From assembly GCA_036337945.1 (NCBI GenBank), contig JAYZDF010000062.1, positions 35,576 through 99,575 on the forward strand: a stretch of DNA of 64,000 nt. Reading direction: 5' to 3'. Below, one piece after another: positions 16,582 through 24,581 of this stretch. The notes below the pieces were generated by a model, which was not told where the DNA came from, ran no database searches, and saw only the letters and a program-made list of their open reading frames with translations. Made by a program: the position numbers and the translations under genes. This DNA comes from JAYZDF01 sp036337945. GTDB taxonomy: Bacteria > Myxococcota > Kuafuiibacteriia > Kuafuiibacteriales > Kuafuiibacteriaceae. Position 1 is the first letter of the stretch. Each line of letters begins with the position of its first letter.

Positions 16582-17691
16582 ATGGAATTTAGCATCCCAG
16601 TCCAAGAACTCGCAAAGGCTCTCCAACGCGTTCAAGGAATCATCGAAAAGAAAACCACCATGCCAATTTTGGCAAACGTACTTCTTGAAGCATCGAAGGA
16701 TGGTTTTTTAAGTGTAGCAGCTACCAATCTTGAGATTGGCCTCACTGGAAAATACGCCTGTGACGTTGCTCAAGAAGGTTCGATTACTCTTTCGGGTCGT
16801 TCACTGTTCGATATTGTCCGTGCGCTTCCTAAGAAAATCGCAACACTAAAAAAAGTGAATAATGATTGGGTAGAAATTAGTTGTGGGAAAGTAAACTATC
16901 GTGTGGTCGGGATGTCTGCAGAGGGATATCCAACCTTACCAAGCTTTAGTGATGTTGAATATTTTTCACTGAGCAGTGATGCGTTCAAAGCGATGATTGA
17001 TAAAACGCTCTACTCAGTTTGTACGGACGAAACACGATACAATCTAACCGGAATTTACTGTGAAGCCTTGGCGGATGGAGATGGCATTCGTATGGTCTCA
17101 ACGGATGGTCATAGACTATCGATTGTCGAACAAAATACAAAAGATCAACCGCTTATAAAGAAAGGTATTATCATCCCTAGAAAAGGGATGATCGAATTAA
17201 GACGTCTTTTGGATGATGGTGAAAGTACCGGACAACTAGGCTTCAAAGACAATAGTGCTATCTTCGAAAAAGATGGACTCACACTCACTATGCAGCTCAT
17301 TGAAGGCGAGTTTCCAGATTATAAGCAGGTTATTCCTCAATCTTGCACTAAGAAAGTTATCGTCAATCGTGAGCTCTTCCAGTCTGCTCTCAAGAGAACT
17401 TCACTACTTTCACCAGATAAAGCCCAAGGAGTTCGACTTGACCTCTCAAATGGCAATTTAGCGCTCTCTGCTCATAATCCCGACGTTGGTGAAGCAAAAG
17501 AAGATATCGAAATTTCTTATGATGGTGAAGAACTAAAAATTGGGTTCAACTACCGCTATATTTCTGATGTTTTACATGCACTCAACCACGAAGAAGTTGA
17601 ATTACAACTCTCCGACTCTCTTTCTCCAGGTGTCATCATTGGCGCTGGTACTGAAGACTATCGCGCCATAATTATGCCGATGCGATTATAA
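16582..17691 (+). CDS. dnaN: DNA polymerase III beta sliding clamp
   Basis: The beta clamp is a ring-shaped dimer that tethers the replicative polymerase and repair factors to DNA. The protein is 369 residues, the usual length, with the three clamp repeats: an N-terminal MEFSIPVQELAKALQRVQGI start with KTTMPILANVLLEA; the middle DETRYNLTGIYCEA and RMVSTDGHRLSIVE; and the last domain with EGEFPDYKQVIP and the C-terminal YRAIIMPMRL that forms the partner-binding cleft. It follows oriC and precedes recF by 20 bp in the standard dnaA-dnaN-recF order. Confidence 0.98.
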   Translation: MEFSIPVQELAKALQRVQGIIEKKTTMPILANVLLEASKDGFLSVAATNLEIGLTGKYACDVAQEGSITLSGRSLFDIVRALPKKIATLKKVNNDWVEISCGKVNYRVVGMSAEGYPTLPSFSDVEYFSLSSDAFKAMIDKTLYSVCTDETRYNLTGIYCEALADGDGIRMVSTDGHRLSIVEQNTKDQPLIKKGIIIPRKGMIELRRLLDDGESTGQLGFKDNSAIFEKDGLTLTMQLIEGEFPDYKQVIPQSCTKKVIVNRELFQSALKRTSLLSPDKAQGVRLDLSNGNLALSAHNPDVGEAKEDIEISYDGEELKIGFNYRYISDVLHALNHEEVELQLSDSLSPGVIIGAGTEDYRAIIMPMRL

Positions 17692-17711
17692 TCTTTTTCT
17701 AAGTAATCACG

Positions 17712-18833
17712 ATGCGCATCTTGTCCGCGCAGATCTCTAATTTTCGAAATATAGAATCTGCAAAGCTAGAATTTTCCCCCGGCGTCAACGCTTTGATAGG
17801 CCCCAATGGTCAAGGGAAGACCAACGCTTTGGAGGCGCTTTATTGCATTGCTGCCTTGAGACCATTGAGAAATGTAACTCGTGCCAATCTTGTCCAGACC
17901 GGACACAAGGTCGCAAATATAAAGGTAGACGTCTCCGTCAAAGCCACAGGCCTAGAGCATGAATTGCAGCAAACTCTTACCTCAAGTAGTCGTAAACTTA
18001 GAAAAGACGGAAAGACGACCGATGCAAATAATATCCTAGGCACGCTCACCGCTGTTGCCTTCACGCCTGATGACCTTGAAATATCGAAAGGCAGTCCGGA
18101 CTTACGAAGAAAATTTATAGACCGTGCTATCCTCAACACTCGGCCGGCCTATCTCGAGACCGCGCTCACCTATAGTCGAGCAGTTAAATCGCGAAACAAA
18201 CTCTTATCAGACGATGGTGACGAGATACTCTTGGATGCCTATGATGAAACCGTGGCTAAAGCTGGCGCTGAAATCGTTCATGCCCGGAAAAATTACTGTT
18301 TAGAATTCACTCCCGACGTTGTCAGATTTTTTGAGGAAATCGCCCGACCTTGCCCAGAAATAACAATTAATTATTCTTCAACGATTGACGAGATCATCGA
18401 ACTTGAGTCCCTTGATAAAACGACCGAAAATTTCATTGAGCTTTTGTATAATCGTCGTCAAAAAGACCGGTGGCGAAAATCAACCACGCGCGGTCCGCAT
18501 CTAGACGACCTAAAGATTCAATTCGATGGTGTTGCTGCCAAAACTCGTGCCTCTCAGGGCCAACACCGAGCGTTGGTTTTGGCGATAAAGCTCGCTGAAA
18601 TTGTTCATCTAGAGAGGAGTCTTGAGGAGCCACCTGTTTTATTACTCGATGATATTTCCTCGGAGCTTGATGCTATTCGCTCTGAACAGCTTTTTGCCCA
18701 ATTGAGTGATATAGATGCTCAAGTGATCTTGACGACCACCCACGAATCCCAAATTCCAAAGTCGCTCCGTGATTCACTCGAGCCCACAAGAATTTATGAT
18801 GTTCATTCTGGGAAGTTGTCTCCTCGAGCTTGA
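17712..18833 (+). CDS. recF: RecF DNA replication and repair protein
   Basis: RecF is an SMC-like ATPase that helps load RecA at gaps through RecOR. The protein is 373 residues. It begins MRILSAQISNFRNIESAKLEF, has Walker A GPNGQGKTN (about 33-41), the family AFTPDDLEISKGSPDLRRKFID segment, an ABC signature region RASQGQHRALVLAIKLAE, and Walker B PPVLLLDDISSELD. The C terminus is normal. Downstream, where gyrB is often found, comes a KOW-domain gene instead. Confidence 0.96.
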   Translation: MRILSAQISNFRNIESAKLEFSPGVNALIGPNGQGKTNALEALYCIAALRPLRNVTRANLVQTGHKVANIKVDVSVKATGLEHELQQTLTSSSRKLRKDGKTTDANNILGTLTAVAFTPDDLEISKGSPDLRRKFIDRAILNTRPAYLETALTYSRAVKSRNKLLSDDGDEILLDAYDETVAKAGAEIVHARKNYCLEFTPDVVRFFEEIARPCPEITINYSSTIDEIIELESLDKTTENFIELLYNRRQKDRWRKSTTRGPHLDDLKIQFDGVAAKTRASQGQHRALVLAIKLAEIVHLERSLEEPPVLLLDDISSELDAIRSEQLFAQLSDIDAQVILTTTHESQIPKSLRDSLEPTRIYDVHSGKLSPRA

Positions 18834-18865
18834 CCATCCAAAGTGAGCATTGTTAGCGAGTCATT

Positions 18866-19840
18866 ATGGCGATCGATCGCGATAAAATTAGTGCCTTTGC
18901 TAGTCAAAAAGGTTTTTTTGGTTTTGAAGCTTCTGACTTTGACGCGTACGAGCCAAAAAAATGGTCATCAAACGCGTATACCTTGGCTCGTCGGACGGCG
19001 AAGGATAAGGTTCTTTCTGTAGCCGCGACAGTTCTGTCTGAACTTGCAAGTCATCTTGAAGGGCTCGAACTTTTCGGATCGGATGAAGCCCCAACTATTT
19101 CTAATGGACGAAAGGTTGAAGCTCAGTGGGCGTTCTTTATTCGTACATCAAACGATCGCAATATTTTGAAACCTAGATTGCAAAAAACTGATTTAGGAGC
19201 GGCTTCTCTTTTTGATATTGCATTACAAAACCAACACATCTCTGTAAGTATCAAACTCGATCATGGTGGTGTTACCATCGGAGTAGATATACCTTCTAAA
19301 GCCACCGTCGATCGCGAGAACTTTCAGCTCGCACTCGAAGATGAATCTTTTCAAGAAGCTTTTTTGGCTTCTCTTCAACTTTTACCTGGGGGCTCAACCA
19401 TAGGCTTTGAAGAAGACAGAATAGACTGTTTATCCCTGGATACAAGCCATTTGGCCAAATTTGGTGAAATGCTCAATACGAGCGAAACGCCATTTTCAAT
19501 TCAAAATCATATAAACGTTGATGAGGCGATAGAAGTTAAAGAAGCTCTCTCCTTCAGTATCGCTGACGCTGTCGAAAAGCTTATTCCTTTGTATCGACAA
19601 ATGGCTTGGTCGCCAGAACACGATCGTATTCAACTTCAAAAACAGATCAAAAAAGTTGAGAAGACAAAAGAGAAAGAACACGTTGCTTCTTTTCAGGTAG
19701 GTGAACGAGTAACAATTATGTCTGGATTGTTCGCTGGCCGGGTTGGATATCTTCACGAGATTAACGATTCAGGAAAAGCAAAAGTGATGGTCGGACCCAT
19801 TGCTGTAAACGTTGATGCCAAAGATCTCAAAGGCAATTGA
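18866..19840 (+). CDS. KOW-domain protein of unknown function
   Basis: A 324-residue protein I cannot name. The N-terminal two thirds have no motif I recognise and appear mixed alpha/beta; the region 268-285 is a highly charged helix (QLQKQIKKVEKTKEKE). The last 45 residues form a NusG-like KOW unit: FQVGERVTIMSGLFAGRVGYL followed by AKVMVGPIAVNVDAKDLK. KOW domains bind RNA or ribosomal and transcription partners. It starts 32 bp after recF and is followed by a small membrane protein 18 bp later, so it belongs to the dnaN-recF transcription unit. No signal peptide is present. Confidence 0.75.
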   Translation: MAIDRDKISAFASQKGFFGFEASDFDAYEPKKWSSNAYTLARRTAKDKVLSVAATVLSELASHLEGLELFGSDEAPTISNGRKVEAQWAFFIRTSNDRNILKPRLQKTDLGAASLFDIALQNQHISVSIKLDHGGVTIGVDIPSKATVDRENFQLALEDESFQEAFLASLQLLPGGSTIGFEEDRIDCLSLDTSHLAKFGEMLNTSETPFSIQNHINVDEAIEVKEALSFSIADAVEKLIPLYRQMAWSPEHDRIQLQKQIKKVEKTKEKEHVASFQVGERVTIMSGLFAGRVGYLHEINDSGKAKVMVGPIAVNVDAKDLKGN

Positions 19841-19858
19841 TGCTCTCGGTAGTGTAAT

Positions 19859-20104
19859 ATGAGCGACAAAACTTCTTTCTCTAGCAGGTTTCAAACCTTA
19901 CTGACTCAGTCGGCTTTATCCGCCTCCGTCGGTGCGGCTTTAGGATTTCTTTATGTCCAATTTAATCTCCCGCCAGAATTGATTGCGACGAAGAAGCTTA
20001 TTACCGGGGGTTACGCACTCGCCGGGGCTGCTGCAGGGGTAGTAACCCTTAGGTTGGCATTGATTGGCCGTGAAATCCTGAACGATTATCGTCAAGGTTC
20101 CTAA
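19859..20104 (+). CDS. Small membrane protein (81 aa)
   Basis: An 81-residue protein with two hydrophobic segments, about 20-36 (SASVGAALGFLYVQFNL) and 47-66 (TGGYALAGAAAGVVTLRLAL), and charged ends, so probably a two-helix inner-membrane hairpin. No family is recognised. It lies 18 bp after the KOW gene and 58 bp before the PilZ gene, on the same strand. Confidence 0.6.
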   Translation: MSDKTSFSSRFQTLLTQSALSASVGAALGFLYVQFNLPPELIATKKLITGGYALAGAAAGVVTLRLALIGREILNDYRQGS

Positions 20105-20162
20105 TTGTTATCTTACATGGACAGTTTTTTGACTACAGTGTCATACATGTCACACTAGGAGC

Positions 20163-20594
20163 ATGAGCAAAGAGCAAAGTGGAGATCAATTTTCTCCAGA
20201 AAGCCTAAATCATAGTTCAATTCCACCGACCAAAGATAGCCGAAACGAAAGACGTTCGGAGCGAAGAATTAATCTTGATTTTGAGACCGCGGTGCCTGTG
20301 CTTGTTCGAAATGACGAGCAGATGTACTGGGGTCTCGCCCGCAATATATCTGAACACGGGATGCTTATTCAGATGCAAAATCCACCGCCGATGGGTACGC
20401 AGGTCGACGTCACTTTGACTGGAATTAGAGGGATAGGTCACGACGATGACGCTTTTGAACTTACGGGCGAAGTTCGTCACCATCTCGCGTGGAATTACCA
20501 CGCTAAGGGTGTCAAAAAAGCTGTCACCGCCGTGGGTGTCCGATTTTGTCGTCGGATGAATCCATTCAACCCTGAACGGGGATGGATTCACTAG
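20163..20594 (+). CDS. PilZ-domain protein (c-di-GMP effector candidate)
   Basis: A 143-residue protein with one PilZ domain. The N-terminal R-x3-R part of the c-di-GMP pocket is present in ERRSERRINLDFETAVPV, and the second motif (D/N)xSxxG appears as NISEHGMLIQM. The C-terminal strand AVGVRFCRRMN fits. PilZ proteins translate c-di-GMP levels into changes in motility, polysaccharide or development. It begins at an ATG after AGGAGC. A direct repeat TGTCA-TACA-TGTCA lies just upstream. The N-terminal 35 residues are disordered-looking. A downstream partner is not obvious. Confidence 0.85.
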   Translation: MSKEQSGDQFSPESLNHSSIPPTKDSRNERRSERRINLDFETAVPVLVRNDEQMYWGLARNISEHGMLIQMQNPPPMGTQVDVTLTGIRGIGHDDDAFELTGEVRHHLAWNYHAKGVKKAVTAVGVRFCRRMNPFNPERGWIH

Positions 20595-20609
20595 TTCAGT
20601 GTTCGCGTT

Positions 20610-21089
20610 TTAGACTCGAATTGCCGCAGCGAATCGATTTGGGTCAGCTTTGAATGCTGCCAGTTCTATGCCCGGCCGAGCCTGAATATGCGCACTCATT
20701 AGAGCTGTTTTAATCTGCTGATTGAAATCCTGAGGGATACCAATCGCGCGTATTGGTTTTTGCGTAACCTGCGACGAACCGATGAGCGCTTGTGTCTGAG
20801 GATTCAAGCGCATGGAACCATTTCTAAAGGTATTTACGCCTTGAATATTGGCGATATGACTCTCGCCTCCAAGCTGCACCGGGAATGGAAAATCTCGCGA
20901 AGAATATCCGCGTTGTCCATTTTCGTTACTTTGCCCACGGGAACCGTGGACGATTTGATCGTGATTGAGACCTGCGACTTTCACCTGACTACCATGCCCC
21001 GCGTGAATGGCAGAGACTTCTTGCTCTGCCGGCGACGGCTTGGCTGGTTGAATCGGTCGAAAGGCAGGAATTTTATTCGCTGTGCCCAT
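20610..21089 (-). CDS. Hypothetical protein (159 aa)
   Basis: A possible 159-residue protein, convergent with the PilZ gene (16 bp between stops). The composition is protein-like, rich in Gln, Pro, Ala and Ile, ending ADPNRFAAAIRV, but there is no recognisable domain, signal peptide or membrane helix. A competing open frame exists on the plus strand (20760-21101) that looks less natural. No Shine-Dalgarno is seen before the ATG at 21089. Confidence 0.5.
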   Translation of the reverse strand: MGTANKIPAFRPIQPAKPSPAEQEVSAIHAGHGSQVKVAGLNHDQIVHGSRGQSNENGQRGYSSRDFPFPVQLGGESHIANIQGVNTFRNGSMRLNPQTQALIGSSQVTQKPIRAIGIPQDFNQQIKTALMSAHIQARPGIELAAFKADPNRFAAAIRV

Positions 21090-21159
21090 GACCGTGTATG
21101 AAGCACAAGCTATGCCAACTCAGATCTCAGCGTATAACTCTACGACAACCACCGATCAG

Positions 21160-21242
21160 TGTGCACTCTTGCACCGAAACCGTTGCAATAAACCCGAAAA
21201 TTGATTCGGGAAAGCACTAGTATTGTGCACTCGTTTCACCGA
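21160..21242 (+). repeat. Imperfect direct repeats upstream of infA
   Basis: TGTGCACTCTTGCACCGA (21160-21177) recurs as TGTGCACTCGTTTCACCGA (21224-21242), 64 bp apart. A small perfect hairpin CCCGAA-AATTGA-TTCGGG (21193-21210) lies between them. They could be regulator sites in the infA promoter region; no coding role is evident. Confidence 0.35.
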
Positions 21243-21265
21243 TGAACCATGTGACATTCCACAGA

Positions 21266-21287
21266 ACGTCTTGACACGAGAAGACGT
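21266..21287 (+). promoter_or_regulatory. Putative infA promoter -35 within an inverted repeat
   Basis: TTGACA (21271-21276) lies 83 bases before the infA start-codon region, embedded in the inverted repeat ACGTCTT-(8 bases)-AAGACGT (21266-21287). A matching -10 is poor (CAACCT after 17 bases). The repeat may be an operator or a leader hairpin. Confidence 0.3.
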
Positions 21288-21358
21288 GCGTCTCAACCTG
21301 CCCAAAGTGCAGTCCGATAAAGACCGCAACAACTAAGAAGGAATAAAAAGGACACTTT

Positions 21359-21577
21359 ATGCCAAAAGACGATCAAATAGAATGCGAAGGCACCATTAAG
21401 GAAGTTTTGCCAAACGGGATGTTTCGAGTGGAAATAGCGCCTGGTCAAAATGTACTCGCTTATGTTTCCGGAAAAATGCGAAAATTTTTCATCCGCATTG
21501 TTCTTGGAGACAAAGTAACTGTTGCCTTGTCTCCCTATGATCTGACTAAAGGCCGCATCGTTTATCGCGCGCGATAA
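21359..21577 (+). CDS. infA: Translation initiation factor IF-1
   Basis: IF-1 binds the ribosomal A site during initiation. The protein is 72 residues, one OB-fold, with the family landmarks IECEGTIKEVLPNGMFRVE, YVSGKMRKFFIRI and the C-terminal SPYDLTKGRIVYRAR. The ATG at 21359 is preceded by AAGGAATAAAAAGGA, a good ribosome site. It has its own 257-bp upstream region with repeats and a possible promoter, and is followed four bases later by the TPR gene. Confidence 0.96.
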   Translation: MPKDDQIECEGTIKEVLPNGMFRVEIAPGQNVLAYVSGKMRKFFIRIVLGDKVTVALSPYDLTKGRIVYRAR

Positions 21578-21581
21578 CCTT

Positions 21582-22769
21582 ATGTTCCTGCGCCAACCTG
21601 TGGCGCTCAAAAATAGCGCAACTAAACTTGCAGCAATTTTTTTCGGACTCGTTAGCGTACATCTATCCTGCGCACACGGCACTTCAGCTGTTACCTCTGA
21701 GATATCAAAAAAAGCCCAAACTCGAACCAAATCGACTTCGCCGGTAGTCCTTTTATCCAAAGAGTTACCGAATTCGAGTAAAACTGAACTTATCCCTGAC
21801 GTAATAAAGAAAGCCCAAACTGCTGAAGAGTGTTTTGCGCTCGGTCTCCAATTTGAGCGAAACCGAAACTACCGTTCGGCTACTCACGCTTATCGTTCCT
21901 CCCTAAATTTCGAACAAGATTTTCATCGCGCCCGAATAAATCTTGGACTTGTACTCGTCAGGCTTCAGTCTGCAGAGGAGGCCAAAAAACAGTGTCAGCG
22001 TGTAATTGATGCTGTTCCCGATTCCGCTCTCGCTTGGTATTGTTTGGGACTCAGCCACTTTCATAAAAAAGAGTTTTCTGCAGCTCAAAAATCGTTTTCT
22101 CATTCTCTTGAACTTAGGACTCCCGCACCTGTTGTAAGGTTGCAGTTGGCTCGGTCTCATCTTGAACTTGGCCAAATTCAAAAAGGAATACAAGAGCTCT
22201 CGCTAACCTCAAGCGCGGCAAGAAATCGCCCCGAAATATTACTTCATATCGCAAAAGAATTTGAAGGTCTCAGCCGGATAGAGGACGCAGAAGCAACTTA
22301 TCTTCTTACTCTCAAGCAATCCCCGAAAAATTATTTAGCCGCAATTAAACTCGCAAAACTATATAAAAAGTCGTCAAGTCCTCAGCGGGCTGAACCTTAT
22401 TTTAAAAGAGCCATTGAGGTGCGACCAACTAGTGTTTCAGCCATTCTTGCTTACTTAGATTGGAGATTACGAAGCGCAATGGACCTAAAACCGGCCTTAT
22501 TGCAAATCGACAAGATCACTAAGATCGACTTAAGGTACAAAGTAAAAGTAGCCTATTACTTTTGGGTCGATGGTCAGCACGACAAGGCGCTCACATTTGT
22601 CCGCTCAGCACTTGCTCAAAAACCGAGCACCGGCCAGCAGATTGCTCTTGAAAATCTTAGACAAAGAATAATCCGTAAGGATGATCCGAAACTTTCAATT
22701 CCCTATTACTCACCTAAGCCCGTAACGCCCAAAAAGCGTTTGCCAAAGTCCCAAATTCCTGAAGAGTGA
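21582..22769 (+). CDS. Exported TPR-repeat protein
   Basis: A 395-residue protein. Residues 1-32 form an export signal (KLAAIFFGLVSVHLSCAHG); the cysteine could be lipidated but HLSC is a poor lipobox. From about 78 to 350 there are consecutive TPR helix pairs (for example YRSATHAYRSSLNFEQDFHRA, ALAWYCLGLSHFHKKEFSAA, RAEPYFKRAIEVRPTSVSA). TPR arrays hold protein partners; none is identified. The C terminus is Lys/Pro-rich. Its 3' end overlaps convergent rsmA by 56 bp. Translation is probably coupled to infA, four bases upstream. Confidence 0.85.
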   Translation: MFLRQPVALKNSATKLAAIFFGLVSVHLSCAHGTSAVTSEISKKAQTRTKSTSPVVLLSKELPNSSKTELIPDVIKKAQTAEECFALGLQFERNRNYRSATHAYRSSLNFEQDFHRARINLGLVLVRLQSAEEAKKQCQRVIDAVPDSALAWYCLGLSHFHKKEFSAAQKSFSHSLELRTPAPVVRLQLARSHLELGQIQKGIQELSLTSSAARNRPEILLHIAKEFEGLSRIEDAEATYLLTLKQSPKNYLAAIKLAKLYKKSSSPQRAEPYFKRAIEVRPTSVSAILAYLDWRLRSAMDLKPALLQIDKITKIDLRYKVKVAYYFWVDGQHDKALTFVRSALAQKPSTGQQIALENLRQRIIRKDDPKLSIPYYSPKPVTPKKRLPKSQIPEE

Positions 22770-23556
22770 GCGTCTCGGCTCGCCGGCTAAGTTCTATTGG
22801 GCACGTATCCGCGACTCGTTGAACTTGTTCTTTGTCAAAGGATGAAAGTAACGAATTTCTGAGCGTTTTTCTTCGCTGAGAAAAGGCTGCGCGAACGACC
22901 TTTTCAAAAAAGGGTTGATCTTCTACCGCAATCGGAAGGCTTTTGTTCCAATCAATATGAATGACGGAAGACCAAACTTTAGGTTTTGGCCAAAAGCAAT
23001 CCGGAGGAACGTCGATAACTCGATCTATCTCAGCATGCAGTTGAAAGAGAACGGTGAGCGACCCATACGTTTTCTGTTTTGGCTTCGCAAGTAGACGGTC
23101 AGCCACCTCTTTTTGAATCATCACTGTTGTTCGGCCCAAAAAGTTTTTCTGCCGAAGAAAATTAAGAAGTAGAGGCGTTGTCACGCTGTAGGGAAGATTG
23201 CCAACCAATGCAAAGGGTCCTTGACCAATTCCGGCAAAAGAAAACTCTGTGGCATCCGCATGAATAATTTTCACCTTCTCAGCAAACTCTTTCTCGAGAA
23301 TATTAACCAGGCCTCTATCAATTTCGACAGCAACTATTTTTCGTTCGGAGGATGGGCCAGCGCTACTGAGTAGAGTTGCAGTGAGAGGGCCTAGACCAGG
23401 ACCAATCTCAATAATTTGTTCTTCTCCACCAGCCAACGCAAACGACGCTATTTTCTGGATGACATTTTCATCGATCAAGAAACATTGCCCGAGTTGCTTC
23501 TGAGTCCGTAGCTCATGCTTTTCCATAAGCTCTTTCAGTCGACTCTTGATTGACAT
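22714..23556 (-). CDS. rsmA: 16S rRNA (A1518/A1519) dimethyltransferase
   Basis: RsmA (KsgA) dimethylates two adjacent adenines near the 3' end of 16S rRNA late in 30S assembly. Motifs: QKQLGQCFLIDENVIQKI, SAM motif I IIEIGPGLGPLTATLL, VAVEIDRGLV, the catalytic NLPYSVTTPLLLNFL, and the C-terminal helical domain with FSQRRKTLRNSL. The start used is the ATG at 23556, whose first base is shared with the tsaD stop (TAATG); an upstream in-frame ATG at 23586 lies inside tsaD. This gives 280 residues, the normal length. Confidence 0.96.
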   Translation of the reverse strand: MSIKSRLKELMEKHELRTQKQLGQCFLIDENVIQKIASFALAGGEEQIIEIGPGLGPLTATLLSSAGPSSERKIVAVEIDRGLVNILEKEFAEKVKIIHADATEFSFAGIGQGPFALVGNLPYSVTTPLLLNFLRQKNFLGRTTVMIQKEVADRLLAKPKQKTYGSLTVLFQLHAEIDRVIDVPPDCFWPKPKVWSSVIHIDWNKSLPIAVEDQPFFEKVVRAAFSQRRKTLRNSLLSSFDKEQVQRVADTCPIELSRRAETLTLQEFGTLANAFWALRA

Positions 23557-24581
23557 TAGTCGGCGACCTTCTGAGCCAGTGGCCAATGAGAACGACAGCT
23601 CAAGGTCAAATCGACAAAATCACCCTGCTTGAATCGCTGAAAACCAGCCCGCGCAATCATCGCTGCATTATCCGTGCAGTTTTTCTTTGAAGGAAGATAA
23701 AGATTATACTTCTCTCTTCGCGCTCTTTCCATCGCACGCTCGCGGAGTCGTGAATTGGCTGCTACGCCACCTACGAAGGCAAGTTCTTTAGTGTTCATTT
23801 TTACGCAGGCTCGGAAGGCCTTCCTGACCAAGTTTTCAACAATGGCGTTTTGAAAAGAAGCACAAAAGTCGCGGATTCCTTGTTCGTCTAGCTCGGATTC
23901 GTGTTCTTTGAGCACTCGAGCCGCTGCCGTCTTTAGTCCTGAAAATGAAAATTCTAAGTTATCTTTGCCAGGCATTGCCTGCGGAAAACTAAAGCGCTTC
24001 CGATCTCCTGAAGCAGAGAGCTGATCAATCTTTACGCCGCCTGGATATCCAAGGCCCAGAAGCTTTGCTGTTTTATCGAAAGCTTCGCCGGCCGCGTCAT
24101 CTCGAGTAGCACCAAGTAATGTGTATTTCTCGCCTAAGGCGGGCACGTGAACCAAGCTTGTGTGACCGCCCGAAACAATGAGACTCACAAATGGTCCTTG
24201 AGGCGTTTTCTCTTCTAAAAAGGTAGCAGCGATGTGTCCTTCCAAATGGTGAATACCAATGAGCGGCTTTTTCGATGCGAGCGCTAATCCTTTTGCTGCT
24301 TCAACTCCGCACAAGAGTGAACCGACCAAACCTGGTCCTGCGGTAACTGCTATAGCATCAATTTCAGAAAGTTCAGTACTTGCGGATTCGAGAGCATGTT
24401 TTATGACTTGAGAAACAATACGAACATGATCTCGCGATGCGAGCTCAGGAACTACACCTCCGTATTTTGAATGCAGATCAGCCTGTGAATGAACGATATT
24501 CGATCGCAGGGTCTTCCCATCATGGTCGAGAACCGCTGCAGCCATTTCATCGCAAGACGATTCGATTCCGAGGATGAGCAC
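23556..24581 (-). CDS. tsaD: tRNA N6-threonylcarbamoyladenosine synthase TsaD
   Basis: TsaD transfers threonylcarbamoyl to A37 of ANN-decoding tRNAs within the TsaBDE complex. The protein is 341 residues with the ASKHA fold: LGIESSCDEMAAAVL at the N terminus, the metal-binding IHHLEGHIAATF, the SGGHTSLVH turn, and the C-terminal GGVAANSRLRE plus CTDNAAMIA motif. It is followed by rsmA with a one-base overlap and preceded by the pseudo-receiver gene whose stop abuts its start. Confidence 0.97.
   Translation of the reverse strand: MLILGIESSCDEMAAAVLDHDGKTLRSNIVHSQADLHSKYGGVVPELASRDHVRIVSQVIKHALESASTELSEIDAIAVTAGPGLVGSLLCGVEAAKGLALASKKPLIGIHHLEGHIAATFLEEKTPQGPFVSLIVSGGHTSLVHVPALGEKYTLLGATRDDAAGEAFDKTAKLLGLGYPGGVKIDQLSASGDRKRFSFPQAMPGKDNLEFSFSGLKTAAARVLKEHESELDEQGIRDFCASFQNAIVENLVRKAFRACVKMNTKELAFVGGVAANSRLRERAMERARREKYNLYLPSKKNCTDNAAMIARAGFQRFKQGDFVDLTLSCRSHWPLAQKVAD

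Noticed and set aside
20760..21101. 113-codon plus-strand frame
   Set aside because: Competes with the minus-strand 159-residue frame; Arg/Cys-rich and without recognisable features.
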